From: Nitrospina sp052156635
GTDB taxonomy: Bacteria > Nitrospinota > Nitrospinia > Nitrospinales > Nitrospinaceae
Assembly: GCF_052156635.1 (NCBI RefSeq)
Contig: NZ_JBQKUO010000003.1
Span: 310,001-374,000 of the forward strand
Length of the DNA stretch: 64,000 nucleotides
Reading direction: 5' to 3'
Shown here: positions 27,253 to 36,619 of the stretch, piece by piece
How positions within the stretch are numbered: the stretch's first letter is position 1
Layout of the letters: each line of letters opens with the position of its first letter
Notes under the pieces: model-generated
Seen by the model: the letters and a program-made list of their open reading frames with translations, nothing else
Database searches by the model: none
What the model was told of the DNA's origin: nothing
Translations under genes and position numbers: made by a program

Positions 27253-27775
27253 CCTTCCCGAACGTTTTTTCATATCTTCAAGGCGTGCATTCCCCTTGTG
27301 GCAAAGGGGGGCATGGTTTCTGCTGATCTGCTTGCTGGCCCTCACCGGCACGTCCTGCGGCAAGGACGAAAAACAGGTTGCGCTCGATGACCTGAAAACC
27401 GGCATGGCCGTCGTCGAGTACCTGACCCGCCACGACATCCTGATGATCTCCAATTTCCCCTACCGGTACCCGCGCCAGCGCGCAAAAGATTTTGTAAAAT
27501 GGGTGTTTTCTCCGGGCGCACAACGGGTCTGGCCCGTCACCGAGGCCATGATCGAGGCCAATCCCGATCTCGAAGGCTGGCGGAACCTGCCGGGACATCC
27601 CCTGCTTCCCAAAACCGTTCAACTGGTGCCCAACGAACCCGATCCGCAGTACGAACGGCAGGTGGTGTTGAAAGCCGGCGAGGGGCCGGACAGCATCGTC
27701 GCCGAAGCCTATTTGAGTCCCGACACCCCGCCCGTGTTCCAAAGGGAATTTTCCCTGCCCGAACTGCAGATCTGA
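27239..27775 (+). CDS. Hypothetical secreted protein, possible lipoprotein
   Basis: A 178-residue protein with an N-terminal hydrophobic segment (GAWFLLICLLALTGTSC) ending in a cysteine. The lipobox is atypical (G-T-S-C, with no Leu at -3), so lipidation is uncertain. The mature part is Pro-rich, with no domain I recognise. It overlaps the preceding gene by 14 bases and is probably co-transcribed. The following gap (27776-27927) is AT-rich and probably holds a promoter for the next cluster. Confidence 0.6.
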   Translation: MISFNLPERFFISSRRAFPLWQRGAWFLLICLLALTGTSCGKDEKQVALDDLKTGMAVVEYLTRHDILMISNFPYRYPRQRAKDFVKWVFSPGAQRVWPVTEAMIEANPDLEGWRNLPGHPLLPKTVQLVPNEPDPQYERQVVLKAGEGPDSIVAEAYLSPDTPPVFQREFSLPELQI

Positions 27776-27927
27776 TCCCCCTCCCCTCCGGGTCCGCGAT
27801 TCACGCAATACCCAGTTTCCTGGCTCTTTTTGTTTATTTTTACTTTGCTTTTCCCGGCGAATCGTTGATACTAGTAAGATCAAACAATCCAACCATTTAA
27901 CAAAAAAACCAACCAGTGAGGAGACCC

Positions 27928-28413
27928 ATGAGCCACTACATTTTATTGAACGGTTGGATGGGCGCCGACCAGGATGAAGCCACCGATAAGATGGCCCGCA
28001 TATTTCGCCTGAGCAACGAAGAGGCCGGTCCCATTGTGGATCTTTTGGCAAACGGCAACCCGTGGCAGTTCGAATATCAGGTTTCCGATCAACAAACGGA
28101 AGTCGCCAGGAATTTTTTGACCGATCTGGGATTTGAAGTCGAAACCATTCCCGCCATCGTCAAGGGAGGGGCTCCGGAACCCATGCCGCAGGAAATGGCG
28201 GCGCCGGCGAAAAAGGCCAAAGGCGGAATGCTGGGTGGACTCATGGCAAAACTTTCAGGCCTTTTCTCGCGCAAAAAGAAAAAAGCCGAGCCGGAAATGG
28301 AAGCCGCGGCCATGGACGATTCCATGGATATGGATGCTGAAATGAGACAGGACATGGAAGCCGGCATGGATGAGGATTTCGGTTTCGAAGAACAACCCAA
28401 ACGGGATGACTGA
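27928..28413 (+). CDS. Hypothetical protein with tandem-shared N-terminal domain
   Basis: A 161-residue protein. Residues 1-78 (starting MSHYILLNGWMG, containing SNEEAGPIVDLL and ending LGFEVETIPA) align by eye with the first 78 residues of the next gene. The pattern hints at a small alpha/beta domain like the ribosomal L7/L12 C-terminal fold, which is an inference. A short Lys-rich stretch (SRKKKKAEP) and an acidic, Met-rich tail follow. GTGAGGAG lies before ATG 27928. It is the first gene of a run leading to a DUF898 membrane protein and an M48 protease. Confidence 0.7.
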   Translation: MSHYILLNGWMGADQDEATDKMARIFRLSNEEAGPIVDLLANGNPWQFEYQVSDQQTEVARNFLTDLGFEVETIPAIVKGGAPEPMPQEMAAPAKKAKGGMLGGLMAKLSGLFSRKKKKAEPEMEAAAMDDSMDMDAEMRQDMEAGMDEDFGFEEQPKRDD

Positions 28414-28445
28414 GTTGCATTCTTCTTAAAAGGGTGAGGGCAATC

Positions 28446-29786
28446 ATGAATCATTACATCAGCCTCAATGCCTGGAGCGGAAACGACGTCAACCGGGCCG
28501 CCTTTCGTCTGGCCACGATGTTCGCCCTGACGCAGAAAGAAGCGGGACAGGTTGTCAAGCAGGTCAAAAAAGGCATTCCCTGGAGGTTTGCCAATCCGCT
28601 CGACAGCCAGAACGCCCAGAACGTGAACCGCTATCTGTCCAACCAGGGGTTTTCCGTTGAACTGATCCCGATCGACGGCCAGGAATCGAATTCCATGGTC
28701 GAAACGGCAAACACCGTTTATGGTGACGACTCCCCGGCAGACGACACCGGCATGGATGCGACCGGCGCCGACACCGATCTGGACGATGGGTTCGACGATG
28801 CGCCTCCCGCCGACACCGCAGTGGACGAGGCCATGGTGGCGGAAGGTCCGCAGAAAACGTACAAAGTCGAGTTCCACGGCGTCGGCGGAGAGTTGTTCCG
28901 CATCATGTTCGTCAACAGCATCCTCACCATCCTCACACTCGGCATATATTCCTTCTGGGCAAAAACCAAAGTCCGCAAGTACACGCTGGACCACACTTCC
29001 TTCAATAAGGATTATTTTACCTATCACGGCACCGGGGCGGAGCTGTTCCGCGGCGCGGCATTCTTTTCCCTCATCCTGATTCTTGTCGGTGTCGGGAGTG
29101 CGGGGCTGCAGATGTACCTCGGTCCCGGTTCGCAGGAAATTGTCGAGCCCGTCGTGGGTCTGGTGGTCCTGCTTTTGATTCCGGCGCTCATGGTCGGGGC
29201 GTACCGTTACCGCCTGACCCGCACCTCACTCCGAAACATCCGTTTCTCGTTTCACGGCAAACGCGGACAGGCCATGCTGAATTACTTCGTCGGGTACATG
29301 CTGACCCTGTTCACGGTGGGACTGTATTACCCGTTCTTTCTGGCCAAGATCAAAAAGTTCTGGATTGAAAATTCCAACTTCGGCAACCAGGCGTTTCACT
29401 ACACCGGTCAGGGCAAGGACCTCTTCGGCAAGTTCCTGTTGTTTGTCCTGTTGTTTCCGCTGACGGCGGGACTCAACATTCCGTGGTGGCAGGCGTTTTT
29501 ATCCCGTTACAACTGGAGCCACACGCACTTCGGGAGCGGTTCGTTCAAATTCACCGCAAGCGGCTGGGAGATGTTCAAGCTTCAGTTCGGCAATCTGCTG
29601 ATCCTGGTCTTCACGCTGGGAATCGGCTTTGCCTGGGTGGTCTGCCGACGCCAGCAGTTCCTGGCCAAACACCTCTCCTTCGAAGGGGCCATCGACATGA
29701 ACCGGGTGATTCAGGACATGCAGAAAAGCGGCGCGTTCAGCGAAGGCGGTCTCGACGCACTGGACATCCCGCTCGATTTCGGTTGA
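28446..29786 (+). CDS. DUF898 (YjgN-type) membrane protein with extra N-terminal domain
   Basis: A 446-residue protein. Residues 1-78 repeat the domain of the preceding gene (MNHYISLNAWSG, QKEAGQVVKQV, QGFSVELIP). An acidic linker (about 85-140, rich in Asp) joins it to a DUF898 domain with five or six membrane helices. That domain repeats the KVEFHGVGGELFRIMFVN / YHGTGAELFRG / FHGKRGQAML type units and FWAKTKVRKY. DUF898 proteins often lie next to M48 proteases, as here. The start is ATG 28446 with GGGTGAGGG upstream. Confidence 0.8.
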   Translation: MNHYISLNAWSGNDVNRAAFRLATMFALTQKEAGQVVKQVKKGIPWRFANPLDSQNAQNVNRYLSNQGFSVELIPIDGQESNSMVETANTVYGDDSPADDTGMDATGADTDLDDGFDDAPPADTAVDEAMVAEGPQKTYKVEFHGVGGELFRIMFVNSILTILTLGIYSFWAKTKVRKYTLDHTSFNKDYFTYHGTGAELFRGAAFFSLILILVGVGSAGLQMYLGPGSQEIVEPVVGLVVLLLIPALMVGAYRYRLTRTSLRNIRFSFHGKRGQAMLNYFVGYMLTLFTVGLYYPFFLAKIKKFWIENSNFGNQAFHYTGQGKDLFGKFLLFVLLFPLTAGLNIPWWQAFLSRYNWSHTHFGSGSFKFTASGWEMFKLQFGNLLILVFTLGIGFAWVVCRRQQFLAKHLSFEGAIDMNRVIQDMQKSGAFSEGGLDALDIPLDFG

Positions 29787-29816
29787 TTCCCGCACCTCGA
29801 TAAACAGGAGCGCAGC

Positions 29817-31010
29817 ATGGCGGCCAACCCGGCGGTTTTCCGCGCCTGGTACTATGACGGCCGGACGGCCAACAAACACCCCGTGCTCCTCCGCGCCACC
29901 GCACAGTCATTGACACTGCGGTTAAAGAGCGGGGAGGAAATCGAGTGGCCCTACCCGCAGATCCGCCTTTCTCCTTCCGGCAAGGGCAAAAGTGGCGTCC
30001 ACCTGGAACGCACCACCGGAGACCCGGCCCAATCCGTAACTGAACAATTGCTGGTAGAAGACCCCACCTTCCTCGATCGCGTGGAAGCCATCGCTCCGGA
30101 CGCGCTGGGCAGTTTCTGGTCACGGCCAAAGCACGCCTCCAGCCGGCGCATCCTGTTGTGGCTGGCGGTGGTGGCCATTCCCTTTTTGCTGTATGGCGTG
30201 TGGACGCTGTTCATTCCCGCCATGGCGGACCGGGTGACCGAGAACGTGCCGGTGGAATGGGAGGTGAAGCTGGGCGACACGGTCCACGAATCCCTTTTTC
30301 GCGGGGCTTCGCAGACCGCCGTGGGCACGCAGAAACAGATGCTGGACGCCATCACGCAGCGCCTGCTGGCCACGGTTCCGGACCAGCCTTACAATTTCCG
30401 CGTATCGATTCATCCCTCCAACCAGATCAACGCGCTGGCCCTGCCCGGCGGCATCGTGGTCGTGTTTCAGGGATTGGTCAACCAGACGGAATCGCCGGAA
30501 GAACTGGCCGGCGTTCTTGCTCACGAGTTCCAACACGTGTTGCACCGCCACTCGACTCGCGGTATCATCCGCCAACTGGCTTCCGGCATGTTTCTTTCCA
30601 TGATGGTGGGCGACGCCAACGGCGTCATGAACGCCGTCCTGCAAACCGCGGGGGAACTCGACAGCCTGCGATTCAGCCGCAGCATGGAAACGGAAGCGGA
30701 CCGTGAAGGAATAAAAATGATGGTCGCCGCGCGCATCGACCCCCAAGGCATGGTGCGTGTGTTCGAGAAACTGGAAAAGGAAGAAAAGAAACTGCTCGCC
30801 GTGGTTCAGAGCGAGGAAGGCGAGGTCCCCGAATGGATGCAGTACCTCTCCACCCATCCCGCCGCGGGCAACCGGGTGAAGATGCTGGAAAAAATGTCCG
30901 GCAACGCTGACGTCTCGCCGGAACCGATCCGGCTCGAAGCGGACTGGAATACCCTGCACAAAAAACCAACAACCACCCCTCAACGGGAAACAAGAAACTC
31001 AAAACCATGA
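29817..31010 (+). CDS. M48 family membrane metalloprotease
   Basis: A 397-residue zinc protease. The N-terminal 100 residues are a soluble domain common in M48 proteins paired with DUF898. One membrane helix follows (ILLWLAVVAIPFLLYGVWTLF). The catalytic motif HEFQH is at residues 236-240, and Glu291 in SMETEAD is the likely third ligand. NALALPGG precedes the active site as in the family. Its role may be membrane-protein or envelope quality control, which is inferred. AGGAG precedes ATG 29817, and an ATGA overlap couples it to hldD. Confidence 0.88.
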   Translation: MAANPAVFRAWYYDGRTANKHPVLLRATAQSLTLRLKSGEEIEWPYPQIRLSPSGKGKSGVHLERTTGDPAQSVTEQLLVEDPTFLDRVEAIAPDALGSFWSRPKHASSRRILLWLAVVAIPFLLYGVWTLFIPAMADRVTENVPVEWEVKLGDTVHESLFRGASQTAVGTQKQMLDAITQRLLATVPDQPYNFRVSIHPSNQINALALPGGIVVVFQGLVNQTESPEELAGVLAHEFQHVLHRHSTRGIIRQLASGMFLSMMVGDANGVMNAVLQTAGELDSLRFSRSMETEADREGIKMMVAARIDPQGMVRVFEKLEKEEKKLLAVVQSEEGEVPEWMQYLSTHPAAGNRVKMLEKMSGNADVSPEPIRLEADWNTLHKKPTTTPQRETRNSKP

Positions 31011-31984
31011 TCATAGTCACAGGAGGAGCGGGATTCATCGGCAGTGCGATCGTGCACAGCCTCAACCAGCGCGGCCACGACGACATCTGGATAGTCGATG
31101 TGGACGATCATCCGGAAAAAAAGATAAACCTGGAAGGCCTGACCCACACCCGCTTTCTCGACCGCGATGAGTTCATCAATGCGGTGCGGGGGGGAAGCGT
31201 GCCGAAGGTGGAGGCCATCTTTCACATGGGTGCGTGTTCCTCCACCACGGAAACCGACGAAGAATTTCTGCGCATCAACAACCTCGAATACACGCAGACG
31301 CTCGCCCGCTTCGCCCTCGACCAGGGGGCGCGATACATCTATGCCTCCAGCGCGGCCTCCTACGGCAACGGGGAACAGGGTTACAACGACGACGAAAGCC
31401 GTCTGGACGAACTGGAGCCGCTGAACCCGTACGGCCACAGCAAGCACCGCTTCGACTTGTGGGCGCGTGATGAAGGATTGCTGAAACACATCGTGGGATT
31501 GAAATACTTCAACGTGTTCGGTCCCAATGAATACCACAAGGAAGACATGAGGAGCATGGTGCTGAAAGGCCACGAACAGGTGCGCGACACCGGACGCATC
31601 CGCCTGTTCAAATCCTACCGCCCCGAATACGCCGACGGCGGACAGGAGCGGGACTTCGTCTACATTAAAGACGCCGTGGCCATGACGCTTTTTTTCTTCG
31701 ATCACCCGGAGGTGAACGGCATCTTCAATATCGGCTCCGGGAGCGCGCGCAACTGGAACGATCTCGCACGCGCCATCTTCAACGCCATGGGGGAAAAACC
31801 GTTTATCGAATACATCGAAATGCCCGCCTCCATCCGGGACCAGTACCAGTACCACACCTGCGCCGACATACGGAAAATCCGGGAGGCCGGGTTCAACAGG
31901 AGTTTGTCTTCATTGGAGGAAGGCGTTCGCGACTACATTTGCGAATATCTCATCCCCGGCAGGCGGCTCAGCAACAACCCCTGA
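31007..31984 (+). CDS. hldD: ADP-L-glycero-D-manno-heptose-6-epimerase
   Basis: Epimerises ADP-D-glycero-D-manno-heptose to the L form used in LPS inner core. The 325-residue short-chain-dehydrogenase protein has the NADP motif TGGAGFIGSAIV, HMGACSSTTE, the catalytic YGHSK and FNVFGPNEYHK, which is specific for this family. It overlaps the protease gene by 4 bases. The other heptose genes gmhA and hldE lie 6-7 kb downstream. No gmhB phosphatase is seen in the window. Confidence 0.94.
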   Translation: MIIVTGGAGFIGSAIVHSLNQRGHDDIWIVDVDDHPEKKINLEGLTHTRFLDRDEFINAVRGGSVPKVEAIFHMGACSSTTETDEEFLRINNLEYTQTLARFALDQGARYIYASSAASYGNGEQGYNDDESRLDELEPLNPYGHSKHRFDLWARDEGLLKHIVGLKYFNVFGPNEYHKEDMRSMVLKGHEQVRDTGRIRLFKSYRPEYADGGQERDFVYIKDAVAMTLFFFDHPEVNGIFNIGSGSARNWNDLARAIFNAMGEKPFIEYIEMPASIRDQYQYHTCADIRKIREAGFNRSLSSLEEGVRDYICEYLIPGRRLSNNP

Positions 31985-32137
31985 GACGCCCCGGGACCCC
32001 CGCCCCTTTCCCTTTGGTTTTTCAATTTCCACCTCCTTTTGGGGTTTTTTTCCCGGAGCATTTCGGTCTATGATTGGGTTTCAGCACCCAAATTCAATCA
32101 TTCAACAATTCACCAGATATCAAGCAAAGGCAATTCA

Positions 32138-32800
32138 ATGAGACATCTTTCAGAAGAAGAACTGCTCCAGTTGTGGGAGCAATACCGAGAAGGCCAGGCC
32201 GCCTCCGAGGTGGAAAAGAAAGGTGAAATTCTGAATGCCATGTGGAAGAACCGCCTGAGCATTCCCACGCTGGCCAACCTGCACATGCCCAAAGTGGACC
32301 TGTGCGGCATGGACCTCACTTACGCCGACCTTTGCGGCACCAACCTGCAAAACGCCATTCTCATCGGCACGATTTTCGTTTCCGCGGACATGATTGGTGT
32401 GGATTGCCGGGAGGCCAACCTGGGCGGCTCCAACTTTTTCGACGCCGAGATCAACGAAGGCAACTTTTCCAGGGCCAACCTCGCGAAAGTGGATTTCACT
32501 GAAGCGCGCGCCGTGGGAACGGTATTTGCCGGGGCGGACATGGGACACGGCTCCATCCTCATGGATGCAGATCTTACCAATGCCGATTTGACCGGCACCA
32601 GCCTGCAGGGAGCCAAGTTCCGCGGCACCAACCTGTCCGGCGCCATCCTCAAAGGTGCGGACCTGCGGGGCGCGGAAGAACTGACCGCGGAACAGCTGCA
32701 TGCCGCCATCATCGACCGCGAAACCAAACTCCCCATGTACATGAAGGTCAACTGGATCTCCGACAGCAAATACGAGTGCCGCGTAGAATACCTGGAGTGA
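32138..32800 (+). CDS. Pentapeptide-repeat protein
   Basis: A 220-residue protein. A short helical N terminus (MRHLSEEELLQLWEQY) is followed by about 25 A(D/N)LXX pentapeptides (residues 50-190, such as ADLTNADLTGTSLQGAKF). These form a right-handed quadrilateral beta helix. Such proteins are usually cytosolic and of unknown role. No signal peptide is seen. I chose ATG 32138, with AAGG upstream. A TTG 99 bases earlier in frame gives an unconvincing extension. Confidence 0.8.
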   Translation: MRHLSEEELLQLWEQYREGQAASEVEKKGEILNAMWKNRLSIPTLANLHMPKVDLCGMDLTYADLCGTNLQNAILIGTIFVSADMIGVDCREANLGGSNFFDAEINEGNFSRANLAKVDFTEARAVGTVFAGADMGHGSILMDADLTNADLTGTSLQGAKFRGTNLSGAILKGADLRGAEELTAEQLHAAIIDRETKLPMYMKVNWISDSKYECRVEYLE

Positions 32801-32852
32801 CCCCTCCTGCCCCGCGTTCCAGAAAACGATGGTGCCCCCGCCCGGATCACCC

Positions 32853-32858
32853 TATAAT
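32853..32858 (+). promoter_or_regulatory. Candidate -10 box for the histidine kinase gene
   Basis: TATAAT lies 32 bases before the start codon. No convincing -35 is seen at the usual distance. Confidence 0.35.
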
Positions 32859-32889
32859 TTAGGGGATTTTACCAATCAGGGGCAACTGG

Positions 32890-35022
32890 ATGAAGGCTTT
32901 CCGCAGTCACCGGATTCAGCACAGCCTGGGCCGCAACCTGCTCACCGCGCTGTTATATTTCCTTTGCGGGTTCGGCATGGTGCACCTGGCCAATGTGTAC
33001 GGCTATTCCATTCCCCTGTTCGCCCCCGCCGGGTTTGCACTGGGAGCCTACCTGCGCTGGGGAGCGGGGATCCTGCCCGGCATCTGGCTCGGGTCGCTGA
33101 CCTTCACCGTGTTCCTGTGGAGTTCCATGGCCTCGGTGCGGGAATTCACCCTCCTCGAGTTCTTTCCAGTCGCCACCTTCATCGCGCTGGGAGCCGTCAT
33201 CCAGACCGCCACCGGGGCCCTGCTTCTCAAGTACGGCGTCGGTTCGATCAATCCCCTGACCCGCATCAGGGACGTCCTGATTTTCATCTTCGGCGTCGGC
33301 GCGCTGAACTCAACCATCCATTCGACTCTCGCTCAAACCAGCCTCCTGCTGGGTGGATTTCTGGAACGGGATCAATTCGCCTCGGCGTGGGTCACCTGGT
33401 GGCTTGGCGACACAATGGGGGTGTTGACCGTGGCGCCGCTGTTCATGGTTTACCTTTCCGGCACCTTGAGACTGAGGCGCAGCCAGGCGCTGGAAGCGAC
33501 CGCGCTCGCCTTTTTCTTTTATTTCACGACGCAGATGGCGTTCGGCGACTGGCTGATCTACTGGCATTATCCGCTGGTGTATCTCCTGTTCCCCGTCCTC
33601 GTGTGGTCGGCGTTCCGCTTCCGGCAGGCAGGCGCGGTGATCGCCATCCTGTTCGTTTCGCTGGCTGCCATCTGGGGCACGGCGCAGGGACGCGGTCCCA
33701 TGGCACTGCAGACCATCGAAAGTTCGCTGCGCCTTCTTCAGTTTTACCTGCTGGTGCTCACCATCATGACCCTCATCCTCACCGCGGCCATCAGTGAAAC
33801 CGAAGCGGCGGAACAGCGCACCTCCTCGCTCGGCCGAATCCTGGAAAATTCATCCAACGAAATTTTCGTGTTTGACGCGCAAACCCTGAAGTTTCTCCAG
33901 GTGAACCTGGGCGCGCGGCAGAACCTGGGCTATTCCATGCGGGAACTTGAGGAATTGACGCCCCTCCAACTGAAACCGCATTTCACCCTGGAAAAATTCA
34001 TCAAGATGCTGGAACCCCTGCAGGGAGAACTTCAGCAGATCGTGTTCGAAACCCACCACCGCAGAAAAGACGGATCGACCTACCCCGTCGAGATGCGTAT
34101 TCAATATTCGGAGATGGCCTCGCGCCCGGTCTACTTTGCCATTGTGCAGGACATCACCGAAAAGAAAAAAGCGGAAGAAGAGTTATTCAAGTACCGGCAC
34201 AAACTGGAGGAGCTGGTGGAACAGCGCACCGCCGACCTGGAAAGTGCGCACCGCCAGTTGATGCACGCGGAAAAACTCTCGGCCACCGGCAAACTCGCCG
34301 CCTCCATGGCTCATGAGTTCAACAACCCCATTTACGGCATTCGCAGTGTTCTGGAAAAAATATTCCGCCGTGGCAACCTCCAGGAAAAGGACCGTGATTT
34401 CGTCTCGCTCGCCATCAAGGAATGCGACCGCATCTCCAACCTCATTAAAAAACTTCTCAATTTTCACAGTCCGTCGTCGGACAAAAAAGAGGTGTTCAAC
34501 TTTCATGAAGCGGTGGAGGACATGGTGTTTCTGACCAAAAAGAAACTGAAGGAAAAAAACATCGACCTCATCCGCAACTATTCACCTGAAGTCAAAAACA
34601 TTGAGGCCGTACCGGACCAGATACGGCAGGTCATTTTGAATATCCTGCAAAACGCCGAAGAAGCCATCACGGAGCCGCAGGGCAATATCTCCATACGAAC
34701 CGGCCTCGAAAAGAACAACATCCATCTCGAAATCACGGACACCGGGCAGGGCATTCCTCCGGATGGCATGAAAAATATTTTTGATCCTTTTTTCACGACC
34801 AAACCCTCGGTCAAGGGCACCGGGCTCGGACTTTCCGTAAGCTACGGAATCGTGAAGATGCACGGTGGCGACATTCAGGTAGAAAGCAAACCGGGGGAAG
34901 GCACCCGGTTCATTGTCATCCTTCCGGTCAAGGCCCGGAATCTCCATACCGACGTTCTGCAGGACCCGGCGCTTCAGTCATTCAATCAGAATCCGCCGGG
35001 CTCCGGCCCGCCGCGCACCTGA
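32890..35022 (+). CDS. MASE1-PAS sensor histidine kinase
   Basis: A 710-residue membrane sensor kinase. Residues 1-300 form a MASE1-type sensor of about eight membrane helices (PLFAPAGFALGAYLRWGAG, then LPGIWLGSLTF). A PAS domain (about 315-430) and a coiled coil lead to the HisKA H box MAHEFNNPIYG with phospho-acceptor His475. The ATPase domain has the N box QVILNILQNAEEA, G1 DTGQGIPP, F DPFFTTK and G2 GTGLGLSVSYG. No response regulator is adjacent, so it is an orphan kinase. AGGGG precedes the ATG. The signal it senses is unknown. Confidence 0.9.
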   Translation: MKAFRSHRIQHSLGRNLLTALLYFLCGFGMVHLANVYGYSIPLFAPAGFALGAYLRWGAGILPGIWLGSLTFTVFLWSSMASVREFTLLEFFPVATFIALGAVIQTATGALLLKYGVGSINPLTRIRDVLIFIFGVGALNSTIHSTLAQTSLLLGGFLERDQFASAWVTWWLGDTMGVLTVAPLFMVYLSGTLRLRRSQALEATALAFFFYFTTQMAFGDWLIYWHYPLVYLLFPVLVWSAFRFRQAGAVIAILFVSLAAIWGTAQGRGPMALQTIESSLRLLQFYLLVLTIMTLILTAAISETEAAEQRTSSLGRILENSSNEIFVFDAQTLKFLQVNLGARQNLGYSMRELEELTPLQLKPHFTLEKFIKMLEPLQGELQQIVFETHHRRKDGSTYPVEMRIQYSEMASRPVYFAIVQDITEKKKAEEELFKYRHKLEELVEQRTADLESAHRQLMHAEKLSATGKLAASMAHEFNNPIYGIRSVLEKIFRRGNLQEKDRDFVSLAIKECDRISNLIKKLLNFHSPSSDKKEVFNFHEAVEDMVFLTKKKLKEKNIDLIRNYSPEVKNIEAVPDQIRQVILNILQNAEEAITEPQGNISIRTGLEKNNIHLEITDTGQGIPPDGMKNIFDPFFTTKPSVKGTGLGLSVSYGIVKMHGGDIQVESKPGEGTRFIVILPVKARNLHTDVLQDPALQSFNQNPPGSGPPRT

Positions 35023-35032
35023 TCTCAGGAAA

Positions 35033-35061
35033 TTGGCCATTTGTGGAAACTGCTTTATAAT
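35033..35061 (+). promoter_or_regulatory. Sigma-70-type promoter for def-fmt
   Basis: TTGGCC and a consensus TATAAT are separated by exactly 17 bases. A start near 35068 gives a 65-nt leader to def. Confidence 0.65.
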
Positions 35062-35132
35062 GGTTTTTTTGTGGCTGATGATTGAAACGCCATGTGCGAG
35101 GCACATGGACCCCGCAATTTACGAATTCGAAA

Positions 35133-35657
35133 ATGTCCATTTTAAACATACGCAATTGTCTCGACCCGGTGCTTCGTAAAAAGTGCGCGCCGGTGCAGAA
35201 TATCGACGGAAACCTGGTTACGCTTTCCAATGACATGATCGAAACCATGTTCGATTCGGTGGGCGTCGGCCTCGCCGCCAACCAGGTGGGCATTCCGCAA
35301 CGCCTGATCGTGGTCGATTTCGGTTTCGATGCCCAAAAAAAGGAAGACCACAACCCCATCATCATCGTCAACCCGGTCATCACTGCCGCGGAAGAAGAGC
35401 AGGACGGGCAGGAAGGATGCCTCAGTATCCCGGAAATCGTCGCCGACGTGCCCCGCTTCAAGCGGGTCGAAGTGAAGGGAGTCGATCTGGATGGCAACGA
35501 CGTGCGTTACGAAGTGGAAGATTATCTCGCGCGCGCCTTCCAGCACGAACTCGATCACCTGGAAGGCAAGCTGTTCTGGGACATGCTGGGCCGCACCAAA
35601 CGCGACATGCTGAAACGCAAGTTCAAGAAACTGCTCAAAGAGCAAGGAGACGAATGA
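35133..35657 (+). CDS. def: Peptide deformylase
   Basis: Removes the formyl group from the initiator Met of new proteins. The 174-residue metalloenzyme has all three motifs: GVGLAANQVG, EGCLSIPE with the metal Cys, and QHELDHLEG with the two metal His. I chose ATG 35133 (MSILNIRNCLDPVLR). An upstream in-frame start adds 17 unrelated residues. The Shine-Dalgarno sequence is weak. The TGA overlaps the fmt ATG. Confidence 0.95.
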   Translation: MSILNIRNCLDPVLRKKCAPVQNIDGNLVTLSNDMIETMFDSVGVGLAANQVGIPQRLIVVDFGFDAQKKEDHNPIIIVNPVITAAEEEQDGQEGCLSIPEIVADVPRFKRVEVKGVDLDGNDVRYEVEDYLARAFQHELDHLEGKLFWDMLGRTKRDMLKRKFKKLLKEQGDE

Positions 35658-36610
35658 ACCTCGTCTTCCTGGGCACCCCCGATTTCGCCGTCCCCACGTT
35701 GAAGGCCCTGCATGCATCACGCCATACCGTGCAGGCGGTGGTCACGCAGCCCGACCGGCCGAAAGGTCGCGGCCGTGCCGCCCAGCCGCCGCCCGTCAAG
35801 GAATTCGCGCTGGCCCACGGACTCGACGTCCTGCAGCCGGTGAAAGCCAGCGCCCCGGATTTCGTCGAACAGTTAAACCTTTTGAAGCCGGACCTCATCG
35901 TCATCATCGCCTACGGTCAACTGTTAAAACCGAACTTCCTGGAAATCCCGAAACACTTCTGCATGAACATCCACGCGTCCATTCTGCCGAAGTACCGCGG
36001 CGCCGCGCCCATCAACTGGGCCATCATCAACGGCGAAACCGAAACCGGGGTGACCACGATGAAAATCGACCCCGGCCTCGACAGCGGCGACATGCTGTTG
36101 ATCCGCAAGGTGCCTATCGGTCCAAACGACACGGCGCAGGACGTGCACGACGCGCTGGCCGACGCCGGCGCGGAGCTGGCTTTGGAGAGCATCGACCAGC
36201 TTGAGGCGGGAACGCTTCCCATCACACCGCAGAATCATGACGAAGCCACCTTCGCCCGCAAACTGAAAAAAGAAGACGGCTTCATCTGCTGGAACCAGCC
36301 GGCTCGACGCCTTCACGACCTGGTGCGCGGACTCAACCCGTGGCCCGGTGCATTCACGTTCCTGAACGGGCACCGGCTCAAACTGTACAAAACAGAAACC
36401 GCACCGAGGCAGCAAACAGACGAAGCCGGAATGGTGATGCGCGTCACCAAACACGGCATCGAAGTCGGCACCGCCGACGACCGGCTGATCCTCACCGAAC
36501 TGCAACCCGAGGGCAAAAAGAAAATGAACGCGCAGGATTTCCTCGCCGGACATGATGTGCAGATCGGCGACCGGTTCGAATCCGCGCCGCAACCCATTCA
36601 ATCCGACTAA
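35654..36610 (+). CDS. fmt: Methionyl-tRNA formyltransferase
   Basis: Formylates initiator Met-tRNA using 10-formyltetrahydrofolate. The 318-residue product has VFLGTPDFAVPTL, the active-site segment NIHASILPKYRGAAPI, and IDPGLDSGD, followed by the C-terminal OB-like domain (about 205-310). The start ATG overlaps the def stop (ATGA), so the two functionally opposite enzymes are coupled. Confidence 0.95.
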   Translation: MNLVFLGTPDFAVPTLKALHASRHTVQAVVTQPDRPKGRGRAAQPPPVKEFALAHGLDVLQPVKASAPDFVEQLNLLKPDLIVIIAYGQLLKPNFLEIPKHFCMNIHASILPKYRGAAPINWAIINGETETGVTTMKIDPGLDSGDMLLIRKVPIGPNDTAQDVHDALADAGAELALESIDQLEAGTLPITPQNHDEATFARKLKKEDGFICWNQPARRLHDLVRGLNPWPGAFTFLNGHRLKLYKTETAPRQQTDEAGMVMRVTKHGIEVGTADDRLILTELQPEGKKKMNAQDFLAGHDVQIGDRFESAPQPIQSD

Positions 36611-36619
36611 AGGAGCCCC

